Source: CAVORB01 sp964395315
GTDB taxonomy: Bacteria; Pseudomonadota; Gammaproteobacteria; Chromatiales; Chromatiaceae
DNA: 50,570 bases
Reading direction: 5' to 3'
Assembly (NCBI GenBank): GCA_964395315.1
Contig: CAYNBI010000014.1
Location: 1 to 50,570, forward strand
Of the stretch, positions 1 to 9,227 are shown piece by piece. The translations under genes were made by a program, and so were the position numbers. Every line of letters begins with the position of its first letter. Position 1 is the stretch's first letter. The notes beneath the pieces were generated by a model that was not told the DNA's origin, ran no database searches, and saw only the letters and a list, made by a program, of their open reading frames with translations.

Positions 1-2
1 GT

Positions 3-704
3 GGGCCTCCGAGCAGGGACTCAACCGCTCACGGCACCTGGGCGGGCCGACGCATCGGTCCGCCGCCGGCGCCCCGGCCCGCCACGCGGCAGGCCATGAT
101 CCGCGCGGCCGAGCGCGAATGGGCCTACTTCGGGCGACAGAACGTCATCTACACCGAGAACAACGAGAGCATTCCCCACGTCGGCCTGTGGGAGGACGAC
201 GACGCCGGCCGTATCTCCCGCGTCGGCCTGTATTGGCAGGCTGTGGGCAAACCGGGCCTCAGCGGCCGCCATTGCCAGGAGCCCTGGTCCGCCGCCTTCA
301 TGAGCTGGCTGATGCAGTCGGCCGGCGTCCCGGAGTACCAGTTTCCCCCCGCCGCGGCCCACTGGGTCTACCTTTCCGACATCATCGACTGGTCCGCTTC
401 GCCGGGGCGCTACTTCGTACCGCGCGCCATCGGCGCTTACCGCCCGCAGCCGGGGGACGTCATCTGCGCCAGCAAGGAGATCTCCCGCGCCAGCGCCATG
501 GCCGGTCAGCTGCCGCCTTGGGCCCTGAGCAACGCGCGCATGCACTGCGACCTCGTCGTCAAGGCGGACGGGCGCGCACTCGAGGCCATCGGCGGCAACG
601 TCAGGAACGCGGTCTCGCGCAGCGTCCTCGAGCTCGACGGCAACGGCCACCTGCAGCCGGTCGCGAGCCGACCCTGGGTGCTCGTGCTGGAGAACCGGCT
701 GTAA
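3..704 (+). CDS. DUF2272 family protein, 5' end outside window
   Basis: The reading frame is open to the left edge, so the start codon may lie outside the window; the first in-frame ATG is at 96. From there 202 residues read as a soluble domain with WSAAFMSWLM, AHWVYLSDII, YRPQPGDVI and an H-x-D-L-V-V segment near the end. I recognise this as the DUF2272 family. The Cys/His pair (HCQEPWSAAF and MHCDLVV) and the P-G-D turn recall CHAP/NlpC-type papain-like hydrolases, but no function is proven. The 30 codons before the ATG are rich in Pro, Arg and Ala and show no clear signal peptide. It converges with the next gene with only 17 bp between stops. The family call is fairly sure; the start is unsure. 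Confidence 0.75.
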   Translation, partial: GPPSRDSTAHGTWAGRRIGPPPAPRPATRQAMIRAAEREWAYFGRQNVIYTENNESIPHVGLWEDDDAGRISRVGLYWQAVGKPGLSGRHCQEPWSAAFMSWLMQSAGVPEYQFPPAAAHWVYLSDIIDWSASPGRYFVPRAIGAYRPQPGDVICASKEISRASAMAGQLPPWALSNARMHCDLVVKADGRALEAIGGNVRNAVSRSVLELDGNGHLQPVASRPWVLVLENRL

Positions 705-721
705 CGGTCGGCCAGTCGTTC

Positions 722-1123
722 TCAGGGCGCCAGCGGGGCGGCATCGAGCGCCCGACGCAGCGCCGCCTCGACCCGCCCCGGATCCACCGGAAAGGCAATC
801 GCCTCGAACACCGGAAAGCGCGAGAGCAGGCCGTCCAGCTTGTGGCGGAACTCGGCCTGGTAGAAGACGATGACCTTGACCTCGGGATGCCGCTGCAGCC
901 GGGCCATCAGGGTCTCGAGGTTGCTGGTGCGGTCGCGGAAGTCCGATTGGAAGTTGTACTCGGCGACGATCAGGTCCGGTATCTGCTTTTTGAGGTAGGC
1001 CTGGGCCTTGCGCTGGGAGCTCACGAGTTCGGTCTGAAAGCCCAGACGCCTGTAGAGCGGTGCGAGATTGGGGTAGCCCCCGAGCTCTATGATGGCGAGC
1101 AGGCGGGGAGGAGAACTGGTCAT
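722..1123 (-). CDS. Receiver-like protein lacking phosphorylation residues
   Basis: This 133-residue protein has the alternating strand/helix pattern of a response-regulator receiver domain: a first strand RLLAIIELGG, a third strand DLIVAEYN, a fourth strand KVIVFYQ and a fifth strand FEAIAFPVD. Where a receiver has its phosphorylated Asp the sequence has Glu (IVAEYN), and the conserved Lys of the fifth strand is absent (AFPVD), so ordinary phosphorelay is unlikely. No output domain is attached. The ATG at 1123 starts just before the fold; an in-frame ATG at 1180 would add 19 residues of poor quality. It lies downstream of the oxygenase gene on the same strand, 72 bp away, so the two may be co-transcribed. 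The fold is an inference from pattern; the function is unknown. Confidence 0.6.
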   Translation of the reverse strand: MTSSPPRLLAIIELGGYPNLAPLYRRLGFQTELVSSQRKAQAYLKKQIPDLIVAEYNFQSDFRDRTSNLETLMARLQRHPEVKVIVFYQAEFRHKLDGLLSRFPVFEAIAFPVDPGRVEAALRRALDAAPLAP

Positions 1124-1195
1124 CAAGCTCGACCCGACGTATGCGCAAACAAGCTCAAGCCCCGCACAGACAGACGTCACCCATGCACGGGATGC

Positions 1196-1807
1196 TCAGG
1201 CGAACACGACCCAGGTGGTTGCGATGTACTTCACCCCCGCCTCGAGCCTCGCGGCCCGGTGCTCGTGGGTCCAGAAGGGCGGGAACAGGATCAGCGTGCC
1301 CCGCTCGGGACGGACGCTGACATCTTGGTACAGGAACTGGGTCTCGCCGCCGGGGCCCGGAACGTCATTGAGATACCACAGTGCCACCAACTGACGCTGG
1401 CTAAATTCGTGGCTGCCGCCGTCGATGTGCCAATGGTAGAACTCTCCCGGCAGGTAGCGCTGGACCTGATATCCCATGTCCTTGAAGGGCCCCTTGAAGT
1501 AGGGGAAGGTCTCCCGGAACTCCCGCAACGCCGCTGCCAGAGATCGGAACAGCATGTCGTCTACATCCTTCCACTCCGGCTTGTTGCTCACCACCAGGTC
1601 CGTGGTTGCCTTGATGCTGCGATCCTGGGTCTGGATCTGGCCGATGCGTCCCTCGTACTGATGCTCCGGATGGGCCTCGAAGCGCTCGACGACCTCGTCG
1701 CAGAACGCGGGCGGCAGGGCGAGCGCGCGCTCGAAGATGAAGCTCCCGGGCTTGACCTCCCGGATGGTGGAGAGGGGTGTGATCTCGCGTTCGGCGGCGG
1801 CACGCAT
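1196..1807 (-). CDS. 2-oxoglutarate/Fe(II)-dependent oxygenase (prolyl 4-hydroxylase-like)
   Basis: The 203-residue protein carries the jelly-roll oxygenase iron site: H127 and D129 in HWHIDGG, a distal His in WTHEH (H181 or H183), and K193 in AGVKY as the likely 2-oxoglutarate ligand. The stretch ALWYLNDVPGPGGETQF is typical of the P4Hc/2OG-FeII_Oxy family. Such enzymes hydroxylate protein or small-molecule substrates using O2 and 2-oxoglutarate; the substrate here cannot be told. I chose the ATG at 1807 because the protein becomes family-like soon after it and an AGGA lies about 12 bases upstream. The frame stays open to 2023, but that stretch is rich in Arg and Pro and looks non-coding. 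The gene diverges from srkA across about 260 bp. Confidence 0.8.
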   Translation of the reverse strand: MRAAAEREITPLSTIREVKPGSFIFERALALPPAFCDEVVERFEAHPEHQYEGRIGQIQTQDRSIKATTDLVVSNKPEWKDVDDMLFRSLAAALREFRETFPYFKGPFKDMGYQVQRYLPGEFYHWHIDGGSHEFSQRQLVALWYLNDVPGPGGETQFLYQDVSVRPERGTLILFPPFWTHEHRAARLEAGVKYIATTWVVFA

Positions 1808-2068
1808 GGGCTTGGTCGTCCTGGAGGGCGCTATGGGGTTGACGTATTGTCCCGATGCGGGCACCCGTGGGTCAACGACTCCATGCACTCGACCGATGTG
1901 ACGCCGAGCATCGATAATGGGGCTTCCGCGCAAACTGCGCATGACATCATGGCCGGGGAGGTCTCGAGCTTGCGCTGCCGAACGAGGATGCCAACCAGGA
2001 TCCTGGCGCCCCTGCGTCAGCAACTACGCCGCTCATTCCCGGCAGGCGGCTGAGGACCTGGTACGCGC

Positions 2069-3058
2069 ATGGAGCGAGACAGCCGCACTCCCTACTCCGA
2101 CCTCACGCCGGACCTGGTGCTGGATGCGGTGGAGTCTCTTGGCTTTCCGGTCGACGGGCGCCTGCTGGCGCTGAACAGCTACGAGAACCGCGTATATCAG
2201 GTCGGCGTGGAGGATGCCCAGCCCCTGATCGCCAAGTTCTATCGCCCCGGCCGCTGGTCGGACGACGCCATCTCAGAGGAGCACGCCTTCACCCTCGCGC
2301 TCGCCGAGGCAGAGATTCCGGCAGTGCCGCCGCTCGTGATCGCCGGCCGCACGCTGCAGGCCTTCGGCGGTTATCGGCTGTCCCTGACCCCGCGCCGGGG
2401 GGGGCGGGCGCCGGCCATCGATGACGCAACCGTGCTGGAATGGATCGGCCGCTTCATCGGTCGCATCCACGCCCTCGGGGCCGTGGAGTCCTTCCACCAC
2501 CGTCCCACCCTCGACATCGCGAGCTTCGGCGACGAACCACGCGCCTACCTGCTCGCCGGCGGCTGGATTCCGGCGGATCTGGCCGAGGCCTACCAAAGCG
2601 TCTCCGCGCATGCCCTCGAGGGCGTGCGGCGCTGCTTCGAGCGCGCTGGCGACGTCGGGCTGCTTCGCTTGCACGGGGACTGCCACGTCGGAAACATGCT
2701 GTGGACGGACGCCGGCCCCCATTTCGTTGACTTCGACGACGCCCGCATGGGCCCTGCGGTCCAGGACCTCTGGATGTTGCTATCCGGAGACCGGCGGGAG
2801 ATGTCCGACCAGCTCGCCCACGTGCTGGCTGGCTACGAGGACTTCCGCGAGTTCGATCTGCGTGAGCTGCACCTGGTCGAGGCCCTGCGCACCCTGCGCC
2901 TGATCCACTACTCGGCCTGGATCGCGCGGCGCTGGGATGACCCCGCCTTCCCCGCTGCCTTCACCTGGTTCGGGACCCAGCGCTACTGGCAGGACCGGGT
3001 GCTCGAGCTGCGCGAGCAGATCGCCGCGATGGACGAAGGGCCACTTTGGCAGGGCTGA
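2069..3058 (+). CDS. srkA: Stress response serine/threonine protein kinase SrkA (YihE/RdoA family)
   Basis: The 329-residue product matches the full length of SrkA, an aminoglycoside-phosphotransferase-fold protein kinase linked in E. coli to the Cpx envelope-stress response. Visible features are LLALNSYENRVYQVG at residues 33-47 (the N-lobe), LIAKFYRPGRW around the ATP-binding Lys, the catalytic loop HGDCHVGNM at 202-210 (catalytic D204, N209) and the metal-binding DFDD from 221. The C-terminal part, with LHLVEALRTLRLIHYSAWI, is also characteristic. It stands alone on the plus strand; in many gammaproteobacteria srkA precedes dsbA, but not here. The identification is strong. Confidence 0.93.
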   Translation: MERDSRTPYSDLTPDLVLDAVESLGFPVDGRLLALNSYENRVYQVGVEDAQPLIAKFYRPGRWSDDAISEEHAFTLALAEAEIPAVPPLVIAGRTLQAFGGYRLSLTPRRGGRAPAIDDATVLEWIGRFIGRIHALGAVESFHHRPTLDIASFGDEPRAYLLAGGWIPADLAEAYQSVSAHALEGVRRCFERAGDVGLLRLHGDCHVGNMLWTDAGPHFVDFDDARMGPAVQDLWMLLSGDRREMSDQLAHVLAGYEDFREFDLRELHLVEALRTLRLIHYSAWIARRWDDPAFPAAFTWFGTQRYWQDRVLELREQIAAMDEGPLWQG

Positions 3059-3358
3059 AGCAGCGTTTCGACAAGGCGGGTTGCGCCTGACGACCTCGGA
3101 CCTCCCTCGCCGTTTCGCCGACCCGGCTCGGCCAGCGCAGGAAGAAGCACCCCCCAATGGTTCGCGTGTCGGCGAGCGCGGCCCAGTGAGGCCCGGTTTG
3201 GCCATTCATGCGGTCGCACAGACGATCGGACGAATGCCCTGACCCGCCCGCAAAAACCTCTCGCTTGGCCCCTGCCGTTCTGTTAGCTTGGCGATTGCGA
3301 GCCCGGCTGGCTCGGTCCCGTTCCCATCCCCATCCCCTTTCTTTCGTGAGGCTTCCAC
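3059..3358. other. Intergenic gap srkA-tatA
   Basis: These 300 bases hold no convincing gene. A perfect 6-bp hairpin (CGAGCC, loop of five, GGCTCG) lies at 3298-3314, just ahead of a C/T-rich stretch that leads to tatA. It could sit in the tatA leader. No clear promoter pair was found. Confidence 0.5.
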
Positions 3359-3589
3359 ATGGGTCTCTCCGGTATCAGTTTCTGGGAAGTCCTGGTCATT
3401 GTGCTCGTCCTCGTGCTGGTGTTCGGCTCCAAGCGCCTGGGCTCCATCGGCAGCGATCTCGGAGCGGCGATCCGCGATTTCCGCAAGGCGATCGCCGACG
3501 ACGCGCCCGCCGCGCCGGGGCCCGGTCCCGCCGCCTCCGCAGGTGAGATCCCTCCCCCCGAGGACGACCCGGCGCAGACCCGGTCCTGA
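3359..3589 (+). CDS. tatA: Sec-independent translocase subunit TatA
   Basis: This 76-residue protein has the TatA plan: a short periplasmic start with the Gly-Ile-Ser-Phe-Trp-Glu motif, one transmembrane helix (VLVIVLVLVLVFGSKRL, with the conserved Phe-Gly hinge), then an amphipathic helix (GSIGSDLGAAIRDFRKAI) and a Pro/Ala-rich acidic tail. TatA multimers form the passage through which TatBC pass folded proteins. No tatB or tatC follows; the next gene is an amino acid permease. The tail is short and proline-rich, as in many TatA/TatE proteins. It could equally be named tatE. Identity as a TatA/E-family protein is secure. Confidence 0.9.
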   Translation: MGLSGISFWEVLVIVLVLVLVFGSKRLGSIGSDLGAAIRDFRKAIADDAPAAPGPGPAASAGEIPPPEDDPAQTRS

Positions 3590-3666
3590 GCCACGGCGGT
3601 CGCCAACGGCGCCGAACTCATCCTCCTGCTTCCCGATCACCGCCCGAGCCGGGCGAAGAGGCCGAC

Positions 3667-5058
3667 ATGGGCGGACTGCTGCGCACCAAGACGATCAACG
3701 CCGACCACCATCTGGTGAACACGGGGCTGCAACGGGTGCTGGGTCCGGTGGACCTGACCCTGCTCGGCATCGGGGCCATCGTCGGTGCCGGCATCTTCGT
3801 GCTGACCGGGGTAGCGGCCGCCACCAAGGCGGGGCCGGCCATCGTCCTGTCCTATGTCATCGCGGGTGTGGCCTGTGCCTTCAGCGCCTTGGCGTACGCG
3901 GAGCTGGCCGCGGCGATCGGCGGCTGCGGCAGCGCCTACGGGTACAGCTACGCCGGCTTTGGTGAGCTCGTCGCCTGGGTAATCGGTTGGGACCTTATTC
4001 TCGAGTACGGGGTGGCCACCGCGGCGGTGGCGATCGGCTGGTCGGCATACGTGGACAACGCCTTCGCGGCGTTCGGCGCGCACCTGCCCGACTCACTCCT
4101 CAAGGCGCCGGCAGAGGGGGGCATCGTCAACCTGCCGGCGGCGATGGTCGTGGTCGCGCTGGCCGTTCTGCTGGCCGCGGGGGTGCGTCAGAGCGCTCGC
4201 TTCAACGCGATCATGGTCCTGATCAAGCTGCTCGCGATCGGGGTTTTCGTGGCGGTGGCGGTGTCGCACGTGGAGCCGGCGAACTGGTCGCCCTTCGTCC
4301 CATTCGGCTGGGAAGGCGTCATGAGTGGCGCCGCCCTGATCTTCTTCGCCTACATCGGCTTCGACGCCGTGTCCACCGCCGCCGAGGAGGCGCGCAACCC
4401 GCAGCGTGATCTGCCCGTCGGCATCCTCGCGTCGCTCGCCGTCTGCACCCTGATCTACATGGTCGTGGCGGGGCTGCTCACCGCCGTGGTGCCGTATCAG
4501 AGCCTGAACGTCGGCTCGCCGGTGGCCGACGTCATGCTGCGCCTCGGCTATCCCTGGGCGGCGGGTCTGATTGCCGCCGGCGCGATCGCCGGTCTGACCA
4601 CCGTGATGCTGGTGCTGTTCTTCGGCCTGACGCGGGTGTTCCTCGCCATGTCCCGCGACGGGCTCCTGCCTCCGGCGTTCGCGCGGATCAGCGCGCGGAC
4701 CCACACCCCATTGCGCGTCATCGTCGTCAGCGGCCTGCTCATCGCGGGGGTGGCGGGATTCACGCCCATCGGCGACGTCGCCGAGCTGGTCAACATCGGC
4801 ACACTGGCCGCCTTCCTTCTCGTCTGCGTAGGAGTCGTCATGCTGCGCTACACCCATCCTGACCTGCCGCGGCCGTTCCGCACCCCCTGGTCGCCATTGG
4901 TTCCGCTGCTCGGTGCGGCGTGCTGCCTGTACCTGATGCTCAGCCTGCCGCTCGCTACCTGGGTGAGGTTTTTCGTCTGGCTGGCGTTGGGACTGGTTAT
5001 CTATTTCGCCTACGCGCGCAGCCACAGCCAACTGGCGCTGGAGATACCCGAGTCCTGA
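3667..5058 (+). CDS. APC-superfamily amino acid permease (YfnA/CAT-like)
   Basis: The product has 463 residues and about 12 hydrophobic segments, the usual size for bacterial cationic/neutral amino acid transporters of the APC family. The first helix holds LLGIGAIVGAGIFVLTG, the unwound G-x-G motif that binds the substrate amino group and carboxylate. Helix 6 holds FFAYIGFDAVSTAAEEARNP, a signature of the CAT/YfnA branch. A GAGG lies just before the ATG at 3667. It sits between tatA and uppP on the same strand, with gaps large enough that each may have its own promoter. The exact amino acid transported cannot be read from sequence. Confidence 0.88.
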   Translation: MGGLLRTKTINADHHLVNTGLQRVLGPVDLTLLGIGAIVGAGIFVLTGVAAATKAGPAIVLSYVIAGVACAFSALAYAELAAAIGGCGSAYGYSYAGFGELVAWVIGWDLILEYGVATAAVAIGWSAYVDNAFAAFGAHLPDSLLKAPAEGGIVNLPAAMVVVALAVLLAAGVRQSARFNAIMVLIKLLAIGVFVAVAVSHVEPANWSPFVPFGWEGVMSGAALIFFAYIGFDAVSTAAEEARNPQRDLPVGILASLAVCTLIYMVVAGLLTAVVPYQSLNVGSPVADVMLRLGYPWAAGLIAAGAIAGLTTVMLVLFFGLTRVFLAMSRDGLLPPAFARISARTHTPLRVIVVSGLLIAGVAGFTPIGDVAELVNIGTLAAFLLVCVGVVMLRYTHPDLPRPFRTPWSPLVPLLGAACCLYLMLSLPLATWVRFFVWLALGLVIYFAYARSHSQLALEIPES

Positions 5059-5194
5059 TGCTCGCGTCGAGGCCGGCTGGCAACACGGCGCCGGCCCGGG
5101 ATCGCGCCGCAGGTATGCTGAGCGAGCCGACTCGCGGCAGGTCGCGTCACTCCTTCCCCGTCATTTTGAACTTTCTGCTAGGGATGTACCGACC

Positions 5195-6010
5195 GTGGAG
5201 CTACCACTTCTGCTCAAGGCGCTGATCCTCGGTATCGTCGAGGGGCTGACGGAGTTCCTTCCGATCTCCTCGACGGGACACCTGATCATCGTCGGCGACC
5301 TGCTCGATTACACCGACGAGCAGAGCAAGGTGTTCAAGATCGTCATACAGTTCGGCGCCATACTGGCGGTGTGCTGGCATTACCGGGCGCGCATCGCGCG
5401 GCTGGTGCTAGGGCTCCCGGACGACCAGGTCCAGCGGCGATTCGCCGCCAACATCCTCGTCGCCTTCCTGCCCGCGATGGTGCTGGGAGTCCTGCTGCAC
5501 GGGACGATCAAGGCTTACCTGTTCAACCCGCTGACCGTCGCGGCGGCGCTGATCGTCGGCGGGCTGGTCATCCTGTACGTGGAGAAGCGGGTCTCTCGGC
5601 CGCGCTTCGCTTCGGTCTACGACATCACCTGGCGGGAGGCATTGAAGGTCGGGTTTGCTCAGACTGCGGCGATGTTCCCGGGGGTGTCGCGCGCCGGCGC
5701 GACCATCATGGGCGGGGTGATCTTCGGGCTGTCGCGCCAAGCGGCGACTGAGCTTTCGTTCTTCCTCGCCATACCGACCATGCTCGCGGCGACCGCCTAC
5801 GACCTATACAAGAGCCGGGACCTGCTTTCCGCAGGTGACCTGCCGGTGTTCGCCGTCGGCTTCGTCGCTGCCTTCGTCGCCGCGATCCTGACCGTCCGGG
5901 CGCTGCTTCGCTTCATCGCCAATCACACCTTCATCGGCTTCGCCTGGTATCGCATCGCCTTCGGGCTCGTCATCCTCGCCACCGCCAGCCTCGGCCTCGT
6001 GGACTGGTAG
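5195..6010 (+). CDS. uppP: Undecaprenyl-diphosphatase UppP (BacA)
   Basis: UppP removes a phosphate from undecaprenyl pyrophosphate in the membrane, recycling the lipid carrier for peptidoglycan and other polymers. The 271-residue protein has both signature motifs: EGLTEFLPISSTGHLI near residue 15, and PGVSRAGATI in the middle, which carries the conserved Ser-Arg. Several membrane helices follow to the end. The start is a GTG at 5195, preceded by AGGGA about ten bases upstream; an ATG at 5184 is out of frame. It converges with trkH across 165 bp. Confidence 0.95.
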   Translation: MELPLLLKALILGIVEGLTEFLPISSTGHLIIVGDLLDYTDEQSKVFKIVIQFGAILAVCWHYRARIARLVLGLPDDQVQRRFAANILVAFLPAMVLGVLLHGTIKAYLFNPLTVAAALIVGGLVILYVEKRVSRPRFASVYDITWREALKVGFAQTAAMFPGVSRAGATIMGGVIFGLSRQAATELSFFLAIPTMLAATAYDLYKSRDLLSAGDLPVFAVGFVAAFVAAILTVRALLRFIANHTFIGFAWYRIAFGLVILATASLGLVDW

Positions 6011-6175
6011 AGGCGGGAAGGCCCCGGCGCCGGCTGGCTTCGCGTAGAGCGTCAGCAGGCAAGATGGCCAAGCCGCGTCTCGCCCACCTGCTCCTGACCT
6101 CCCTCTGCCATGACCTGCGCACGCCTTCTGCCTCCGTCGATTGGCTCCACCCGGGGAAGCTAGGCGTCGGCGGCC

Positions 6176-7636
6176 TCACTTGCGCCAGAACGCGGGGCTC
6201 AGCACTACGAGGAGTGTGAAAATCTCGAGCCGGCCAAGCAGCATCGCGAAGGTGCAGACCCAGGTCTGGAAATCGGTAAGCACCTGAAAGGTCGTGGCGG
6301 GGCCGACCTGGTTGAGCCCTGGGCCGGTGTTGTTGAAGGTTGCCACCACGGCGGAAAAGGCGGTGACGATGTCCAGCCCGGTGAGGGACATGAGCAGGGT
6401 CAGGCTGACGGTGATCACCATGTACATGAAGGCGAAGGCCACCACGGCGAAGATGATGCTGTTGGGCATGTCCTCGCCGCCGACGCGCACCGGGCGCATC
6501 ATCGTCGGGTGCATGGAGCGCAGGACCTCGCGGAAGCTCTGCTTGTAGAGAATGATGGCGCGGATCATCTTGACGCCGCCGCCGGTGGAGCCGGAGCAGG
6601 TGGCGAAGCTGCACAGGAAGAGCATCCACAGTGGGGCGAAAAACGGCCATAGGTAAAAGTCCGTGTTGGCGTAGCCCGTTGTGGTGGCGATGGAGACCAC
6701 GTTGAATGCGGCGTAGCGCAGGGCGCTCAGGGGTTCTGCGTAGGTACCCTGGAGCCACAGATAAAGGGCGATACCGATCACGCTGGCGAACATGACGAGC
6801 AGGTACCAGCCGATCTCTGGATCACGCATGTAAGGGTCCAGGTTCTTCGCCCGCCACACCAGGAAATGGGTGGCGAAGTTCATGCCGGCGAGGGTCATGA
6901 AAAGGATGGTGATGAACTCGATCTCGGGCGAGTCGAAGTAGCCGAAACTCGCGTCGTGGGTGGAGAACCCGCCCAGCCCCATGGTGGTGAAGGCGTGCAT
7001 CACCGCGTCCTCCCAGTTCATCCCGGCGCGATGCATGGCCAGGATGCAGACCAGGGTGATCGCGGCATAGACCAGCCACAGCCCCTTAGCGGTCTCAGCC
7101 ATGCGCGGCGTCAGCTTGGACTCCTTCATCGGTCCCGGCGCCTCGGCCTTGAACATCTGCCGGCCGCCGACGCCGAGCAGCGGCAGGATCGCCACAGCCA
7201 GCACGATCAGGCCCATGCCGCCCATCCACACGAGCTGACCTCGCCAAAGGTTGATGGAGTAGGGCAGCTTGTCCAAGCCGGTCAATACCGTTGCCCCGGT
7301 GGTGGTAATGCCCGAGACCGCCTCGAAGTAGGCATCCGTGAAGGACATGGCTGGCCAAAAGTAGACCAGGAAGGGCACGCAGGCGAAGGCCGGGATCAGC
7401 GCCCAGGTGAGCACCACCAGGAGAAACCCGTCGCGGATCTGCAGCTCGCGGCTGTGCCTGCGGGTGAAGAACCACAGGGCCACGCCGACCCCGGCCGTGA
7501 TCACGAAGGCCTCATCGAAGGCGCGCTGGGTGTCGTCCTGGTAGCCAAACGCCACCGCAACAGGAATCAGCATGGTCGTGCTGAACATGATCAGGATCAG
7601 CGCGAAGGCGCGCAGGACCGAGGGGACGTGACTCAT
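6176..7636 (-). CDS. trkH: Trk-type potassium uptake membrane subunit TrkH
   Basis: TrkH is the channel-like membrane subunit of the TrkAH K+ uptake system. The 486-residue product is the expected size and shows all four pore segments: GITTTGATVLTG, AFTTMGLGGFST, IATTTGYANTD and ATFNNTGPGLNQVG, each with the selectivity-filter Gly. It ends in a hydrophobic helix and a short basic tail. It starts 14 bases after the trkA stop, so trkA and trkH form one operon, in contrast to organisms where they are unlinked. Confidence 0.96.
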   Translation of the reverse strand: MSHVPSVLRAFALILIMFSTTMLIPVAVAFGYQDDTQRAFDEAFVITAGVGVALWFFTRRHSRELQIRDGFLLVVLTWALIPAFACVPFLVYFWPAMSFTDAYFEAVSGITTTGATVLTGLDKLPYSINLWRGQLVWMGGMGLIVLAVAILPLLGVGGRQMFKAEAPGPMKESKLTPRMAETAKGLWLVYAAITLVCILAMHRAGMNWEDAVMHAFTTMGLGGFSTHDASFGYFDSPEIEFITILFMTLAGMNFATHFLVWRAKNLDPYMRDPEIGWYLLVMFASVIGIALYLWLQGTYAEPLSALRYAAFNVVSIATTTGYANTDFYLWPFFAPLWMLFLCSFATCSGSTGGGVKMIRAIILYKQSFREVLRSMHPTMMRPVRVGGEDMPNSIIFAVVAFAFMYMVITVSLTLLMSLTGLDIVTAFSAVVATFNNTGPGLNQVGPATTFQVLTDFQTWVCTFAMLLGRLEIFTLLVVLSPAFWRK

Positions 7637-7650
7637 GGCAGCGCCGGCGG

Positions 7651-9060
7651 TCAGAAATACGACAGTCCGACTTGGAACAGCTTCTCGACCTTGGGCACAA
7701 GCTGTTTGTCGACGACGAACAAGATGACATGGTCCATGGGCTCGATGATCGTGTCGTGGTGGGCGATGAGCACCTCGACCTTGGCGTTGGCGCCGGGGGG
7801 AGCGCCTATGCTCCGGCCGCGGACGACGGCCCCAAGCGTCACCCCCTTGGGCAGGTTCAACTCCTCGACGCGCCGGCCGACCACTCGCGAGTTGCCCGGG
7901 TTGCCGTGGACCACGAGCTCCAGCGCCTCCGCCGCCCCGCGCCGCAGGCTGTGCACCGCCGCGACGTCTCCGCGTCGGACGTGGGCCAGCAGCGAGCCGA
8001 TGGAGATCAGCGCCGGGGAGATGGCAATGTCGATGCGGTCCGACTGCACCACGTCGACGTAAGAGCGGCGGTTGATCAGGGCCAGCACCCGCCGCGCGCC
8101 GAGCGACTTGGCGAGAAGCGCCGCCATGATGTTGGTCTCGTCGTCGTTGCTCAGGGCGAGGAAGAAGTCCATGTCCTGGATGCTCTCGCCGACGAGCAGC
8201 GTCTCGTCGGTCCCGTCTCCGTGCAGCACCAGGGTGTCGGGAAGCTCGGACCCGAGGCGCTTGGCGCGCCGCTCGTCGAGCTCGATCAGCTTGACGTTGT
8301 ACTTTCCCTGGGTCGCCCCGGCGAGCCGGCAGCCGATGTTGCCGCCCCCTACGATCATGATGCGCCGACAGGGCTTGTCCATGCGCCTGAGCTCGCTCAT
8401 CACCGGGCGGATGGCCTTGGTGGCAGCCAGGACGAACACCTCGTCCCCGATGTCGACGACGGTGTGGCCCTCGGGGATGATCGCCTGGTCACGCCGGTAG
8501 ATGGCGGCGACGCGGGCGTCGAGTCGCGGCAGGTGCTTGCGGATGTCGGAAAGCGGATGACCAATGAGGGGGCCGCCCGCGACCGCGCGCGCGGCGATCA
8601 TGGTGACGGCGCCTTCTGCGAACTCGAGCACCTGCAAGGCCTCCGGGATCTCGATCAGCTTGACGATGTAGTCGGTCACGATCTGCTCGGGGCAGATGCT
8701 GAAGTCCACCGCGAAGTTGTTGGCGTCGAGCAGGCGCGGGATGTCGGTGTAGTCCGACGAGCGCAGCCGGGCGATCTTGCGTGGGGTATGGAACAGGGTG
8801 GCGGCCGTGCGGCAAGCGCAGAGGTTGGTCTGGTCGCTGGCGGTGACGGCGATCAGCAGGTCGGCGTCGGCGGTCCCAGCCTGGTGCAGCACCGACGGCA
8901 GGGCCGCGTTGCCCATCACGGTGCGGATGTCGAGACGGTCCTGCAGGAACCGCAGGCGTGCAGCGTCGCTGTCCACCACGGTGATATCGTTGGCCTCGGA
9001 GGCGAGGCTCTCCGCGACGGAGCTGCCAACTTGGCCCGCGCCGAGGATGATGATCTTCAT
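7651..9060 (-). CDS. trkA: Trk system potassium transporter TrkA (regulatory RCK protein)
   Basis: TrkA is the cytosolic nucleotide-binding ring that gates TrkH. The 469-residue product shows the tandem RCK arrangement: a first Rossmann fold beginning IIILGAGQVGSSVAESL with the acidic residue at the end of strand two (VVDSD), a first TrkA_C domain (EFAEGAVTM onward), a second Rossmann fold (IMIVGGGNIGCRLA, then LIELDE), and a second TrkA_C domain with LAHVRRGDVAAVHSLR. It is the first gene of the trkAH operon and is divergent from the DUF3124 gene, 167 bp away. Confidence 0.96.
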   Translation of the reverse strand: MKIIILGAGQVGSSVAESLASEANDITVVDSDAARLRFLQDRLDIRTVMGNAALPSVLHQAGTADADLLIAVTASDQTNLCACRTAATLFHTPRKIARLRSSDYTDIPRLLDANNFAVDFSICPEQIVTDYIVKLIEIPEALQVLEFAEGAVTMIAARAVAGGPLIGHPLSDIRKHLPRLDARVAAIYRRDQAIIPEGHTVVDIGDEVFVLAATKAIRPVMSELRRMDKPCRRIMIVGGGNIGCRLAGATQGKYNVKLIELDERRAKRLGSELPDTLVLHGDGTDETLLVGESIQDMDFFLALSNDDETNIMAALLAKSLGARRVLALINRRSYVDVVQSDRIDIAISPALISIGSLLAHVRRGDVAAVHSLRRGAAEALELVVHGNPGNSRVVGRRVEELNLPKGVTLGAVVRGRSIGAPPGANAKVEVLIAHHDTIIEPMDHVILFVVDKQLVPKVEKLFQVGLSYF

Positions 9061-9227
9061 TCGGTGTTGACCACGGGAAGGTGGTGCGGATACGAATCAC
9101 TATACTACGCATGAATCGCGGCACGTGAGGGGCTTGAGGTGACCTCTGTCGCGTTAACCCGAAGTGCGACTCCAGCGAGCGGCGGCGCACCTCTTTGGCT
9201 TGATTACCCACCGAGCGTTGCGGCGAA

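Noticed and set aside
1808..2023. 72 additional N-terminal codons for the 2-oxoglutarate oxygenase
   Set aside because: The residues do not look like the family and the ATG at 1807 gives the expected start.
119..2053. A 644-codon open frame on the plus strand across the first three genes
   Set aside because: It is Arg/Pro/Gly-rich without domains and lies over, or antisense to, three genes with clear family sequence. High GC content makes such long chance frames common.
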